Assembly (NCBI GenBank): GCA_013423325.1 | Contig: BLJB01000058.1 | Span: 1 to 64,000 of the forward strand | DNA: 64,000 nt | Direction of reading: 5' to 3' | Source: Usnea hakonensis | Taxonomy: Eukaryota; Ascomycota; Lecanoromycetes; Lecanorales; Parmeliaceae | The notes under the pieces: model-generated | The model's input: only the letters and a program-made list of their open reading frames with translations | The model's database searches: none | Told to the model about the DNA's origin: nothing | Program-made: the position numbers and the translations under genes | Shown: piece after piece, positions 1-12,555 of the stretch | Numbering within the stretch: position 1 is the stretch's first letter | Layout of the letters: each line of letters starts with the position of its first letter

Positions 1-349
1 GTATGTGGCTGCGCACGTTTCGGTATTATACACTAGCGTTGGCTGAGGTTTAAAAGCAACCAGCACTGGGTCCAGGTAAGGTAGGTAGGTAGGTAAGCCG
101 AGGCAAGGCGTGAGCTTCAGGCGGTTCAAGAGCTCAATCATTCATAGCCCATTCACCAGCGCATGTAGCAGACCGAGACTCCTTTTTCCCGATTGACGTT
201 TTTGATCAATATTAGAAAGACCTTACATCACGATCCTGCCATCGCAAGGATGATACTCTTTCGAAATGCCGCCAGGAATGCCTCAAATTTAGAGACCAGA
301 AAAATCATTCTTCCACGCCCCGTCGCTCCCCACGTATAAGCCATCAAGC
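1..349. other. Upstream region of the first gene
   Basis: No coding region is evident. A short GGTA microsatellite lies at about 74-97. The rest is presumably the promoter and 5' UTR of the NLR-like gene starting at 350. No clear TATA box was assigned. Confidence 0.5.
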
Positions 350-3300
350 ATGGCTGTGTCTTCTTCCACGGTATTAAGGGTTCGTGGCCTGCCCCATAGC
401 CGCAACACGGACGAGATCATGGGCCTACTAGAGCGCTCTCTTCAGAACCGGTCCGAAGCTTCTGGTTTGAAGATCACATCTTTAGCAAAAGATCCCTACC
501 AGGTCCGGAATCAAATGGCTACCATAATGTTCCTCAAGGAGCCACCGCGACTTTTCACTGCGTCCACAACGAATCAGTGGTCTGTTAAAATTTCGGAGTC
601 AGATCCCAGTTTGGAGAGTGACGCGGATCAAACCCTGACTTTTGACACACACTTTAGAGGCCTGACTGCACTGAGTACGCCACGATCAACGAAAGAAGCC
701 GTGGATTGCTTAGCTATATGTGGTCTTGGGGGCCATGCTTTTGGTTCCTTCAAAGAGAAAGGGACCTCGTACATGTGGCTACGTGATTCATTACCGAAAC
801 ACTTACCAAATCTTCGAGTACTACTGTATGGCTACGAGTCAGGACTTGACGGAAGCGACAGCAACCAGAATGTATCAGTCATTGCAGATTCTTTTATTGG
901 TGATCTGAGGGCATTACGCCCACCATCCGAAGTGAGTGGATCGTAGATTTAGCATTTTGAGTAAATGTGACCTGCTAATATAGTACAAGGTAATCGCGAC
1001 GCCACTTATAATCATTGCACATAGCCTTGGAGGACTTGTCGTAAAACAGGTAGTTGATCACGAGATAATTCTACGCAGTACGGAGTTGGTGACCTTTCTT
1101 TAGGCTATAATAAAGCTAGGCCACGGAGACGAATTAGATAAGAAGTACGTGGAGTCAGTGGTAGGCATGCTATTCTTTGGCGTTCCAAACCGAGGGATGG
1201 ACATAGAGTCACTACGGTCTATTGTCTGCGACAGAAAGAATCGATATCTCTTGGAGTCCGTGGGCCAGTATTCCGATTTACTCCTCCAGCAAGACGGTCA
1301 ATTTGGTTCTGTTCTCAGCTTCAAAGATAGTCCGATCGTTTCCTTTTACGAAACAAAGTCCTCACCTACAGCAATAAAGGTGAGTCAATAGAGCTTGAGG
1401 GGCTGATCACAACAGCTCAAAAGGCACAGGTGGGTGACACGTGGAAGATGGCAGGTCCGAAACAGGTCCTAGTCAATCGCTTCTCAGCAACCATGCCCCG
1501 GCTGTGGGAGTCAGATGACGAGCCCTTCGATCGAACTCATAGCGACCTGGTCAAATACTGCGACCATGACGTGCATTACGAGCGCGTACTTGCCAGACTA
1601 CGAAACATTGCTTCCAAAGCTACTGCGATACTGACCTCGCGATATCTTAGTCAAGGTATACAGCGTTACCCCTTTCCGTTACCATGTGTCCTACTGATGG
1701 CTGACAATCAAATGGTGATAGAAAATCCTGACTCTTTAGACGCAGATGAGGTAGCCTGTCTACAATCGTTGTCCTTTGCAGAAATATATGCACGTGAGAA
1801 TATCATTGAGCCAGCGCTTCAACATACTGGCAGCTGGCTACTGGAGAGCAAGGACTTTGATGCTTGGAGTCAACGTAATAGGTTGGATGAGCATCGGGGC
1901 TTCTTTTGGATTCAAGGAAACCCTGGATCTGGTAAATCGACACTGATGAAACTAGCATATTCCCACATGCAGGCTTGCTCGCAGGACCCCTCAACAGTAA
2001 TCGCAGCGTTCTTCTTCAATGCACGAGGTAGCGAGATCGAAAAGTCACCCACCGGTCTTTTCCGTACTTTGCTCCATGGACTCTGTCAACACATCTCTGC
2101 ACTTCGGGACAAAGTGGTCAGAGCCTACGTAGAAAAACGTAGATTTTCGAAATTTGAGGTGCAATGGCAACTCAGTGAACTCAAGAAACTTTTGACTACC
2201 GTCGTGACTTCTAAAATTCTTGGACGACGTAAGCTTATACTGATTGTTGACGCTCTCGACGAATGCGACTTGGGGGCTATACAATCGGTGGTTCAGACAT
2301 TTGAGGATCTGGCGAGTGCTGCACTCTCTGAAAATACCAATTTCAACATCTGTCTCTCGAGCCGATACTGGCCGCAAATCAGAGTACCCAAATGCTTCAT
2401 GGCTCGAGTAGAACTGGAAAATCGCAGTGACATTGTTATGTACATTCAAAAACGCTTGGAATCAGCACATATCAACGAACAAGATCTCGCGCTCTTTAAC
2501 ACCTTAAAAAAGGAAATCCTAAATAAAGCGCAGGGAACCTTTCTATGGGTCGTCTTGGTAGTCCAAGAACTACTACACGCAAACATTGCTGGAGCCACGC
2601 TAGGAGAGCTTCGCGAAATTGTTGGAAGGATTCCTCCAGACTTGAGCCAATTTTACGAGCATCAGTTGCGGAGTACAGAGGGTGAAGACCGTAAACGCAT
2701 GTCACGATTGTTCCAAGTGGTGTTCTTTGCTCAGAGACCTCTTTCTCCAACAGAGCTCCGCTACGCCTTAGCTTTTGGTTCTGAAGCTTATGTCTCATAC
2801 GCGGAATGGTCGCAGTCCTCTGAGTATATAAGAAGCGACGAGCAGATGGAGAAGAGGGTTCGTGAGCATTCCAAGGGGCTTGTTGAGTTTACACTTCAAG
2901 ACTCAGCATGGTCCGGGAAGACGGTCGTTCAATTTGTTCACCAGACGGTGAGGGACTTTCTCACAGCACGTGGCTTTTTATATCTCTTTGATACTCAGCT
3001 ACCTACATGGATTGCGAAGGGGAATGAGTTCATGAAGACAATCTGCTTGAACTATCTCAGGGTCAAGGAACTCGATACTATGTTGGATATCGGTGCAAGA
3101 GTCTGCGACGTTTGGTTGAGTAGAATCCATTCGACTATGTCTACACGGGCAGCTGACCACCCTTTCCTGCGGTACGCGGTCGACAATGTTTTCCCACACG
3201 CCGCGCTGGCTGAAAAGCATGGTATTTCCCAGAATGGCTTCAGAGCTTATTTGTGTGGCAACGCCGAAGCATGTTTTGAGCGCTGGAGATACCTCCATGA

Positions 3301-5164
3301 CATATCTTGGGGCTGGTTCACTGGAGCCTGTCAGGGAGATGGAGCACGACCAATACACAGCTTTGCTCAACATGGCCTCCTCTCCAAGGAAATTGCGGAA
3401 AAGGAAGCAAATATTGATGTTGCGGGCGGCAGACACAAATCCGCGTTAGCTACTGCATGTTTGCGGGGACATGAAGATACGGTAGAACTCTTATTAAGCC
3501 TTGGAGCAGACCCGGCTCAAATGGTATCTTCAACAAACGACCAAGGCTTTACGTATGCTTTCGAGGGGGCAGTAAAGAATCAGCACTTGCCGATAATACG
3601 TCGACTCCTCAACGATCGGAGATCATTTCTCACCCTACCGAAGAAACTCTGGCTCGTAGCGTCTATTAAGGAAGACAGCAGCCCTCACTTGAAAGCAGCT
3701 TTAGATTTGCTAGTTCCTGAAGCCACAATTCCAGACACCGCTAATTTGACCGTTTGCAGTATTGCCAATCAATGTGCCCCAAGAATCCTCTCGTCTCTCT
3801 TAGATAAATGTAAAGATTCGATATTGCATGAAGAGGAGCTTTGGTTTAATATTATCTCAAGCGAAAGGGATACTCGTACAAGCAAATTGGAAAATTTACT
3901 CGATCGTGGTGGGACAATCAAGATTACAGGAACTCTATTACGCCATTGTCACGGGGAAGCCGCCAAAATCATCCTCTTATTACTTTCGGAAGATTGTGAG
4001 GTTGAGATGACAGATGATCTCATGAACGCGATATCCTTCCTCAAAGACTCATCACAAGCTCTAAGCGCTCTTGAGCGTGCAGGTTGTCGGTTCAATGCCT
4101 TCACTGGCAAACAATTGTTGCAGGTGCTGGAACACGGATCTGCAGAGTCTGCGGCTTTCTTCCTTCAACGCAATAAATACAATGTGACAATAGATGAAAT
4201 GTTGATTTCAGCCCTTGGCAATGAATATAATGGTCTGGAGGTGACACGATTGTTGCTCGGCTACCTAGACCCTGATTCTATAACCGAGCAAGCAATCATA
4301 GCAGCCTTGAGACATCGTACAAGTGGTGGCGACCTTGTTCGACTTCTCCATAGTCGGCGGAGCGGTCTGATATTTTCCAAGGCCGCACTTGCAGTTGCAG
4401 TCAAGGAACAATCTCCCAATGTCGTCAAGTTTATTCTAGAAGAATCCGAATGTGTCAAGATTTGCGAAGAAATTCTCGTCGAAGCTTTGCGCAACCGCGT
4501 GTGGGACAACCCTGAAACTCTTGACATTCTTCTACTCCACGATCCAGATATACGAGTACGAGAGTCAACAATCATTGACGCGATCCATGTTTCAGGCAAG
4601 CCAGAAATCTTGGAAATGTTTTGCAAGCATAACAAGTCACTTTTCGGTACAGAAGATGTCATCAGAGCAGCACTCACCTGTTCGAGACCCGAGGTCCTCG
4701 AAATCGTTCTTCAGCAGGGATGCAATACCAAAGTCTCAAGCAGCATGATCATGAAGGCTATGAAGGCCCCACGCGGCGCAGCAAAAATCTCCGTCATGCT
4801 CCATCATGATCACACCCTTGTCATCGAGGAAGAGCATTTGATAGCAGCAGCTTCGTCCAGGGACAATCCTAGTCTGATTTTTGAATTATTGCAGACAAGA
4901 GGCAAATTAGATATCGCTAACCCAGCCAGTGAGTCTCTCAGTACTGCGAAACGTCGTAAAGTCTCACACAAACCACCACCTCGCATCAGCTCGGGGGTTC
5001 TCAACGCAGCACTTTTCAACCCCAGTGAACAAGCAAGAGGCCCGCTTTTGCGACTATTTCTGAATTGGGGCTTAATCATAGAAACGGATTACACCAAGAG
5101 CATGTCTAATCCATATCCTTCTCTTCCCACCCCTTCATCTTTAGGACTTCCCCCTGACCTCTAA
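350..5164 (+). CDS. NLR-like STAND protein: alpha/beta-hydrolase, NACHT, ankyrin repeats
   Basis: Model of four exons (350-931, 984-1049, 1104-1379, 1430-5164), all phase 0, 1552 residues. Exon 1 holds the start of an alpha/beta-hydrolase fold (CLAICGLGGHAFGSF). Splicing to exon 2 creates the nucleophile elbow AHSLGG (about residues 206-211), followed by a FFGVPNRG stretch, as in the SesB/DUF676-type esterase domain of fungal NLRs. The NACHT NTPase follows, with Walker A GNPGSGKS near 471-478 and Walker B LILIVDALDECD near 577-588. A clear ankyrin repeat (SALATACLRGHEDTVELLLSLGADP) begins near 973, and degenerate helical repeats follow to the end. Known members act as cytosolic receptors in allorecognition or innate-immunity-like cell death; that role is inferred here. 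The 3' end is uncertain: an open frame at 5173-5391 resembles a lost or spliced tail. Confidence 0.88.
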
Positions 5165-5854
5165 ATTCCCTTGTGGAAGCACACGGCGGAGTCAAAAATC
5201 AAGCTCTCCTACAGCAATCCCTCATCAACCTCTCATCGCACCAACCAAAAACCCATCCCACAAAACCCATCTCTTCCTCTACCACCCACCTCGCTACCAC
5301 AACCCCAAATCCCTCCACACCTATCCACAAATCCGCAGCCTCGGTCACCAACCTCAGACAAGCTACCCAAAAATTCGCAAGAAAACCCTAGCACGGCACG
5401 CAAGGCACCCCTGGATTGAAGCGCAACATCCTCAAAAAAAAAAGGGAACATGGCTTCCACCAGCGCGACGTCCTGCCAGGAAACGCCAACCGAGCGGAAG
5501 CCAGAGAGAGAGAGAAATGTTATCCCTGAACAGGACAGCGCTTCGCTCGGTTCCCGGTCCTTTTATAAATAGGGGCCTGGGACAGAGACGATGTCTGGGG
5601 AAGGGGAGTGAGGGATATGGGATGCGTTTGGGAGGACCTATGTCTCTGGAGCGAATTTTTATAAATGGTGTGGAAAGCGGCGTTTGGGAGTTCTTTCCTT
5701 TCTTCGAGCATTTGGGGAAGCGAATTTGATGATGTTTTCAATGTGCTTTAAGACTGATGTAGCCACGAAAGACGACATGACCATCAAGACACGACCATGG
5801 ATTCCGCAGCAATCATAGACATCTTGCAAGATAAATCCCTTTTCATTCATCTCC
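5165..5854. other. Intergenic; possible displaced NLR tail
   Basis: An open frame at 5173-5391 (+) begins HGGVKNQALLQQSL and looks like the C-terminal repeat end of a NACHT-ankyrin protein. It is in another frame from the upstream gene, and a TGA at 5155-5157 plus the absence of a good donor prevent a clean splice. C-rich sequence occupies 5200-5400. The rest is the 3' flank of the minus-strand POM34 gene. Confidence 0.35.
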
Positions 5855-6712
5855 CTAATAATCCACCAACGTCCCCCCACCACCATACATCTTCGGATAC
5901 CGACTCCCCGACGCACTCCTCCCCCTCTGATAAAGCCACTTATTATTCAACCCCACGCTCGCCCCCCTCCCCGCCGTCGGGCTCGGCGTACTCGGCCCCA
6001 ACGAACCCCCAATCCCATACCCCGGTCCCAAAGGCGACGGACTGCCATAACTCGACCTCCTCATCCCCTCCCTCTCCTTCCCCAAACTCTTCTGCCAAAC
6101 CGGACTAGCCGCCAACCCCCTATCACCATCCCCCCGACCAAAAGAAGGACTACTCGTAATCGGTGTGCTGTACACACTCGCGTTTCTGGTCGCCGGGGAA
6201 ATATTCCGCGGCGTCGGGGAGCGCGGGTAGCGGGGCGGGGTGATGTATTGGGATCCTGGGGTGAGGGGGGTGGGAGGGGTGGGGGGGAGGCCCAGGAGGG
6301 CGCGTTGGGTGGGGGTCAGGGGGATGTCGGAGAGGGTGTCTGTGGAGTTGAGGGGGAGGAGGGCGGTGAGGATGTTGTAGAGGGTGAGGAGGGTGAGGAG
6401 GATGATGACGGGGGGGCCTAGGGCTCGGGGGAGGATCCATGGGGTCCAGGATCTGGGTTGTTGGTGTTAGTGACGGTGGGGGGTTTTGTTTTTGATGAGG
6501 GGGATGGGGGAGAGGTACTTGGACCAGGCGAGGAGGAGGGTGAAGAGAGCGCCTCCGTTGTAGGCTATTTTGCGTATGTTGTTGCTGTCGAAGGTGTTGG
6601 CTTTTTGCCGGCGCGCTATCTCATCGGCTCTGGGGTGTCGCCAGTTTCCTGGAGATGGAGTAGATATAGTGGCTTGAGGGGGTTGCGTTTGAGGGGTCGT
6701 AGGGGCGGACAT
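5855..6712 (-). CDS. POM34: Pom34-like nuclear pore membrane protein
   Basis: Two exons, complement(join(5855-6452, 6519-6712)), 263 residues. The 66-nt intron begins GTACCT, has a perfect CACTAAC branch site and ends CCCAG. It is a multiple of three but carries an in-frame TAA, so it must be removed. The protein shows the fungal Pom34/NPCC order: a PSPGNWRHPRADEIARRQ N-terminal box, two adjacent membrane segments (GGALFTLLLAWSKSWTPW and PPVIILLTLLTLYNILTALL), the LTPTQRALLGLPPTPPTP box, an ITPPRYPRS box, and a Ser/Pro-rich tail ending NNKWLYQRGR. Pom34 anchors the transmembrane ring of the nuclear pore complex in the nuclear envelope. The usual fungal length is similar. The start was chosen as the ATG just before the conserved N-terminal box. 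Confidence 0.88.
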
Positions 6713-7253
6713 GGTCCCTAGGATATTGGGGGGGAGGGTGGCCTGTGTTTGTTCGAATATTCTTGTTGCGGCGAGGGTGAGGTTCGTGTAACGTCACTGC
6801 TGGTTATCTTGGATTTCCGTTCATTCTGCTAGGATTTCTGCTGTCGTAGAGGTCGCGTCGTCTACTTGTAGGTCGTGAAAGGCGGTAAATAAGATGTTGT
6901 TCTTTCTTCAATTACAATGAGCAACGTCAAGAGTCTTTGCGTGAAGGAGTTACCCGTGTTTAGTAAAACCACGCCAGAGATTGATATTGCTACTCTTCTA
7001 CGCGATTTAATGGTATTACGACACACTCAAATATATCGTCCTGATTCATCGCTCTAATATCGAGAGGCTACCAAGCAAGACGTTGAGCTCAATCGTCATA
7101 ATGTCGTTCATGTAAGAATAGAAACGCCATATTGGCGTAGCGCTGTTCTTTGCTACCCTATCCTCGTCATGCATTATTAACAATGCTACCGCATATATAC
7201 ATTATAGCCGATGACCGTGCCTCATGCCCAATGTGACCGGAAACCCGGCTCTC
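6713..7253. other. Intergenic, 5' flank of POM34 and 3' flank of the PQ-loop gene
   Basis: No coding region is supported. It serves as the promoter side of POM34 (which reads leftward from 6712) and the 3' UTR side of the next minus-strand gene. It is moderately AT-rich after 6830. Confidence 0.5.
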
Positions 7254-8445
7254 TCATGTGCTTTCCGGCTTGCGATGCCTATAAATCCAAAATTGGCCAA
7301 AAATAATCAAGTCCAACATGAGCGTGCCGGCGCTGCCAATTAACCAACTCGCATTGAGAACGATGTATTGACCGTATCCTCTGGACCACTCTCCGCGTTC
7401 GCAGCCACCCCTTAAACCGTCAAAGCTTTCGAACCGCGCACATTCAGGCTCGTAGGCGAATATGCTCATCACATATGTAAGATTTCCCACGCACGCGAAA
7501 AGGAAAAAGAGTATGCTGATCCCTTCGGTACTTTTGCGGCGATAATTGAGAAGGAGTTGGGGGATGCGAGAGCCCAGGTAGAGGGCTGCACACAAGTAGC
7601 CGAAGATTTGGCCCCAGATGTCCAGATGTAGTGGTTCTGAGGTGGCACTCGAAGAAGGAGGAGACCGGTGGCGATCGTGATGGGGATGATGAGAGTGGTC
7701 TGGATATTGAGCGCGGGATGATCGAGAGGACAGCCACCATCCCAGAACTCCGGCTATGCAGACAATGACGAGGGCACCAACGTTGAAGAAAAAAGTGTAA
7801 AGTGCTGACTTGGGTCTCGTAGTGTTTTCTGCGGGAGGAGTCGAGGTTTGACGTGGAGTAAAAGGCGTGGCAGGAGAAAGATGCGTGGCATCCAATTGGC
7901 CATTCGACTGACGAGAGTGGCGGGAAGAAGAAGAACCATGAGTAGACGAACGGTTCACACTCGAAATAGATGGTCGATCAGAGGTATTTGAGGGCCTCTT
8001 ATGAGGCAGTAAGGAAGACTGTTCTGTTGGGAGCCCTTCCTCTACCACCTCGTCATCACCGGCAGGCGTAGACTTGTCTATAGGCGCATCCGAGAATATA
8101 AAGCCTTTGTAGTAGAAGCATTGACCAAGAAGTACAATGTCGGCAAGGGTATAGTAGACCGCCAGTATCGTCATTGTAGGCAGGACTCCTTGCAAGACCG
8201 CCCCAAGAATATTGAAGACATCGCCGAGAGTCCAAATGATGACGAAGGTAAGGGAAAGGCCGTCTGCGGAGGAGCGACGGAAGTTTTCTATTATCTGTGG
8301 GGAGTATACAACAATCCAGCAGGCTATCGATATCGACCTACGGAGCATTAGCATCCCACTGATCTCAATCATCAAAGCGAAGGGAGATTTACCCGCAGAG
8401 ACCACTCAAAGCTTCCACGTCTAATCGGAGGCCCGGCGGTGGCAT
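7254..8445 (-). CDS. PQ-loop repeat membrane protein (vacuolar Ypq/PQLC2-like)
   Basis: Two exons, complement(join(7254-8337, 8393-8445)), 378 residues. The start at 8445 gives MPPPGLRLDVEALSGLCG and, after a 55-nt GTAAAT..TAG intron, joins to SISIACWIVVYSPQ, which restores the conserved N-terminus. The unspliced ATG at 8405 would not. Two PQ-loop motifs are visible: YSPQIIENFRRSSADGLS near residue 28 and RIPQLLLNYRRKSTEGIS in the C-terminal half. About seven membrane helices are present, with a long Ser/His-rich cytosolic loop between the two halves. Family members export basic amino acids or cystine from the vacuole/lysosome; the substrate here is unknown. No lesion seen. Confidence 0.9.
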
Positions 8446-11400
8446 GGCGACAGCAGCATATAGTCTTGTAAATATGAAATGTGAAGGGTAAAGACGGTGG
8501 GGTAGTCAAAAAGCAAGCATGGGGCAAATATAATATCGCGTAAAGTTTACCTTGGCGAGTCTGGGGAAATCTGCACTACTCTCAAAGGGGTAAGTATACG
8601 CGTAGAGCTAAATTTTAGCTCAAGGAAGGGAACGAAATAGAAGAGACCTCGAGAGGTCAGGCATAGAGACAAAGGGGAGAATGTTCTGGTCTCCCTCTTC
8701 TACATTGAGCACATTCTCGGAGTCTTCCTGTCAAAGGATATTAGATGCAACATGAACAAATTGGAAGCAACGCAGCAGTGATAGTTACAACGGTGGAGTA
8801 AACGTAACGACGACTGTTGTTGCGATCCCGGCATCTCATACCAATCAGAAGCCAATCTTTTGAGGACTGTATCTAGACGTCCCAAATCTTGTTGATGAGA
8901 TCCGACCAGCAAGTCTCTTTTTCCGATCAGCATACCTCAGCAACCTCAGCGATCTCTCCCAACGAGTGGATTCTTGCAGCTACACTTTAATGGGGAAAGG
9001 GTAAAGAAGTACTTGAAGGGAGTACTCTCGTACAAGAAGAGCTGGCAGTGATGAAATGGCGTGAAGTTGCAAGAAGCTTGACATTTCATCTCTGACATTA
9101 TGCAAGTGCTGCATATCAATGGGGTCGTTTTCAAATTACTCAGATATACATTTCCGCATGACTTCTGTAATCCTCGAAATAGCATGCTATATCTCCTCTC
9201 CCGTACTATATCGCATGATCCCGTTCCCACCGCAAGAATTCTCGATGTTCGCAACAAAAGGGTGGCACGTCTCGATTCTGCTCGAGAGGGAATTTTCTGT
9301 TCTCAAGAGGATCGCCTATCGTAATTCTGATAATCCGGAATCCCAGGAATGTCTCGCCTTGACGGAGCCTATAGTCTTTGCGGCAGTCAATCTTCGTGTT
9401 ATTGTGACAGTCTAGAGCGTACATCATGACAGTGACCACAACTAATCTAGTGACGACGACCCCTAGAGGGTTGCCTCAGCTGGACTCTGAAGCCTAACCA
9501 ATGAGGATCATGCGCAGATCTAGAGTAGTCGTCTCGCCTTGGTCGAGCCTATAATCTCTGCGTCAGCGGGGTCCTCGCTTTAGAATGAATGGTCTGAATG
9601 TACTCGCGAACGTGCATGGCGTGCACTGCTGGGGTAATTGGAGCACTCAGAACCAGAGCCCCACGTTGCCTGTTCACTCTCAAATCTTTGACCATACCAA
9701 CAAGGATCATCCGCGAAACCGTAATTATCTCGCCTTAACGAAGCCTGTCATGTCTTCGTTGGTGTGTCCTAGCTTCAAACTCGCTGGGACAACATACCCT
9801 GGAACCTTCGTCACCGTCCTCGTCCTCATCTTCCTGGCTATCGTACTCGGAGACATCGAAAAGTTGTAGATTTGATCCTGGTTCTTGTCCTACCTCTTCT
9901 GCATCTGGTCCTCGGTCTCGTCCTCGCTGCTCTCCTCGCCTCCGCTCTGGATGCTGTGCCCGACGGTGTCTTGCGTGGAGGGCTCTCACTTCTTCGATTC
10001 TCTCGTGTTCCGGCGGTGGACCTCGTTGGTGTCCTGGCGGTGGACCTCGCGGTTGTCTTGGTGGCGGCCCTTCCTCACGTCGAGGTGCAGCATCACGATT
10101 ATCCTAGCGACTGATCGTCAGAATTGTTCAGGAGTTGACGAGAATGCGTAATAATACCCGGCTACTAGTCCACTCGACACTTACTCCAAACCCAGGTGTC
10201 CTGACAAATTGGCGGTTGTCATTACGCGAGCCTCCAGCACGACTCTCCAGATGAAGACCACGAGGTAGCTCCCTTTGCCAGAGTGGATAACCAGTACTGT
10301 CTATTACTTGATCATCAACAGAGTGTGTCATACCTCTCAACCCCACGTCGACTCTGTGCCTCGGCATTCTGGCCAGGGTAGACTGATAGATTTCCCAAGG
10401 TCCACGTTTGCTTCGTTGTCAAGATGTGCCTTCTTTGACAGGATTATGTGGGATTGCTATTGGGTTCGAATCGTAACTTTCAGAGTGTCCCGGGAAATGG
10501 TAGCTTAGACGAGAAGAAATTATAGTGAGCTCTTACTGGTATCTATGCTAATATCCGTGGAGAAGGGACCGGCAAATGCTGGGTTCTTCGTTTGGAGAAG
10601 AATAGAAGAAGAAGAAAGTCAAAATGCCATTTACTGCCCACCAGATCAGGGGTCGAATGGTCTGTGTCATTGGTGATCCGCTAGAGCGTCACAAGCGCCA
10701 CAGGAGACCTTATAACACTTTTTCTACGGACACTAGCAGGTGATGATAGGACGTCCGTTCAGCCTGTTGGAAGGCGTTGTTAAGCTCTTCCCTCTCGCCC
10801 TTAGTCCGTGCAATTAGAACATTCGCGGTGCTTTTCCCACTGGCTGTCCACATGGTCTATACAATTCCACCTGCCTCCTATTGTCTTGGCAGTGAAGAAG
10901 ACCAAAGATCGAATTCGAACTCGTTCAGCCTATCAAGAGCAAGGGGGTTTTCACCCTCGCGGATTTTTCCACAGCAGCTATAGAAGCCGCTTTGACTGGA
11001 CTTTGGGGTAGCTACGTGGCAGTCATCTGGCAAATAATGTTAAAGTGATGGGACACAGTTCCTTGGCCTCAATCAGCAAAAGCACTGGCCCCTCGAGATT
11101 GGCTGCAGTGCTTGCCCGTATGATCAACTGCCCGCTTCAGGACTGGAGCAAATCCTATATCTTTTCAAATCAAGTTTCAATAGAGATTCAGTCGACAGTA
11201 CAGATTTTAAATCTAGTTCTTCTTTGTATTTCGTAAGTCTTCTTTTCCTGCAGCGAGGTATAATTCTCAGCCTCAAAAAGGAACGGATCCGAGGAATCGC
11301 CGCTCTACCCCTCGTCCCCAGCTGACTGAGACCTTAGACTACCTCATCCGGGACGGCCATCGTCCAGTCAAAAGGTTGCTCGCATGAGATACGCGCTTCT

Positions 11401-11970
11401 GTTAGACTAGCTGGTCCTTAACACATCGAGATTGCGCTATCGGAATCATTTGACCCACTCAGGGCAAAGATGTTATACTTCGGAAACTGCGAGTGATGGC
11501 TTTCCAACCGTTGGGTTTGTGTCTCAGCGCTAAGACGCAACCTCACGATCTCAAGCTCAGAGTACACACTTCTCCAACATCCTAGCTCCAGGATCCTCAA
11601 ATGGCTATTTCTTTCTAACAAGGCCTTTATAAAGCATGGGTATAAGTTCTAGTTGATCGTACTGAGTGCTTTTCCTCTTATAATACCCCTTTGCCAACCG
11701 TCCGACGTACACGGAATTCCTTCCCGGCATCTCAGTACTGGTGAACCCGCATTACCATCACTCACTTGTTCCTGCAGCGGCGACAGCTACCCCGATATCT
11801 GGTCAAGACTCCTACACACTAGGTGGCCGACGTGTGCTATATGCGTTGCCGTAACCCTTTTTTCTTCTCGCGATTCGATTCCAGAGCCATCTTGATGATC
11901 GAACACGACACCAGTTGTTGACTTCACTACAAAAGTAAATCGCCACGTCTCTCCCAGCGCCGACGACACC
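8446..11970. other. 3.5-kb gene-poor region
   Basis: No supported gene. Short open frames on both strands lack introns, domains or sensible composition. A degenerate repeat with ~180-196-bp spacing lies at 9308-9762 (separate entry). A Ser/Glu/Asp-rich open frame on the minus strand (9735-9989) is too short and interrupted to call. Base composition is balanced, so there is no sign of heavy repeat-induced point mutation. The left edge is the promoter of the PQ-loop gene; the right edge is the promoter of the RapZ-C-like gene. Confidence 0.5.
9308..9762. repeat. Degenerate three-copy repeat, spacing 180 and 196 bp
   Basis: The core TCTCGCCTT followed by a GAGCCT-like box and a TCTTTGCG-like box recurs at 9352, 9532 and 9728. 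Each core is preceded 25-44 bp earlier by an AGGATC box (9308, 9504, 9703). Copies are diverged but keep the same box order, so this looks like an old tandem duplication or minisatellite rather than a gene. Confidence 0.55.
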
Positions 11971-12555
11971 ATGGTTCGAAGACGTAATAGGGATCAGAGA
12001 CGCACCAGGGAAAGAACGTACGCCTTCGATCACAATCCTCTGCTACCCAGCATCTGCGTCCATTTCATTACGTTTGGTGCCACGCACGGCTCACCATCTG
12101 TACCCATGCCCGTACTCATGCATATGGACTGCTCGACAATGCAAACACCACCACGCCACCTCCTAGACATGTACACAGGCGCCAGTCCTGCTCTAGCCCA
12201 CGTCTTCTTCTCGATCGGCGAACACGAAATAATGTACCGAAATACGTTTCTTGGGGTCGTTACGGAGCTAGAAATGCTACTTCGGAACCCGCGGCTGAGG
12301 TCCGGTCGTTGCGTCGCCGTTCTCATCAATTGTACGGCAGGTATGCATCGCAGCGTGGCAGTGGCCGAGCGTATGGCGAGAGATGTGCAGAATGATTTGC
12401 GAGAACACGGGGCCAGGGTAGAAATAGAGCACTTGGACACGGATATCGATCGTGGGATTCGGCGGGCGCAGAGGGCGAGGGTCGGGACTCAGAATCGAAG
12501 CGTTGATGGAGGCCGTTGTACTAGATACGCCAGTGGGGGATACGTTGGGTACTAG
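11971..12555 (+). CDS. RapZ C-terminal-domain-like protein
   Basis: A single-exon frame of 194 residues starting at a good ATG context (caccATGG). The family signature is present: an FITFGATHGSP N-terminal strand, the PPRHLLDMYTGASPALAHVFF box, and the strongly conserved INCTAGMHRSVAVAER loop followed by a VEIEHLDTDI strand. This matches the RapZ C-terminal domain, which in bacteria binds glucosamine-6-phosphate and small RNA. Fungal stand-alone versions exist but their function is not known to me. The bacterial P-loop kinase domain is absent. The last ~40 residues are Arg/Gly-rich and not conserved. No intron is needed. Function should not be transferred from bacterial RapZ without evidence. 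Confidence 0.68.
   Translation: MVRRRNRDQRRTRERTYAFDHNPLLPSICVHFITFGATHGSPSVPMPVLMHMDCSTMQTPPRHLLDMYTGASPALAHVFFSIGEHEIMYRNTFLGVVTELEMLLRNPRLRSGRCVAVLINCTAGMHRSVAVAERMARDVQNDLREHGARVEIEHLDTDIDRGIRRAQRARVGTQNRSVDGGRCTRYASGGYVGY

Noticed and set aside
9735..9989. Acidic/basic minus-strand frame (SEYDSQEDEDEDGDEG)
   Set aside because: Low-complexity, interrupted in the flanks and without homologous features.
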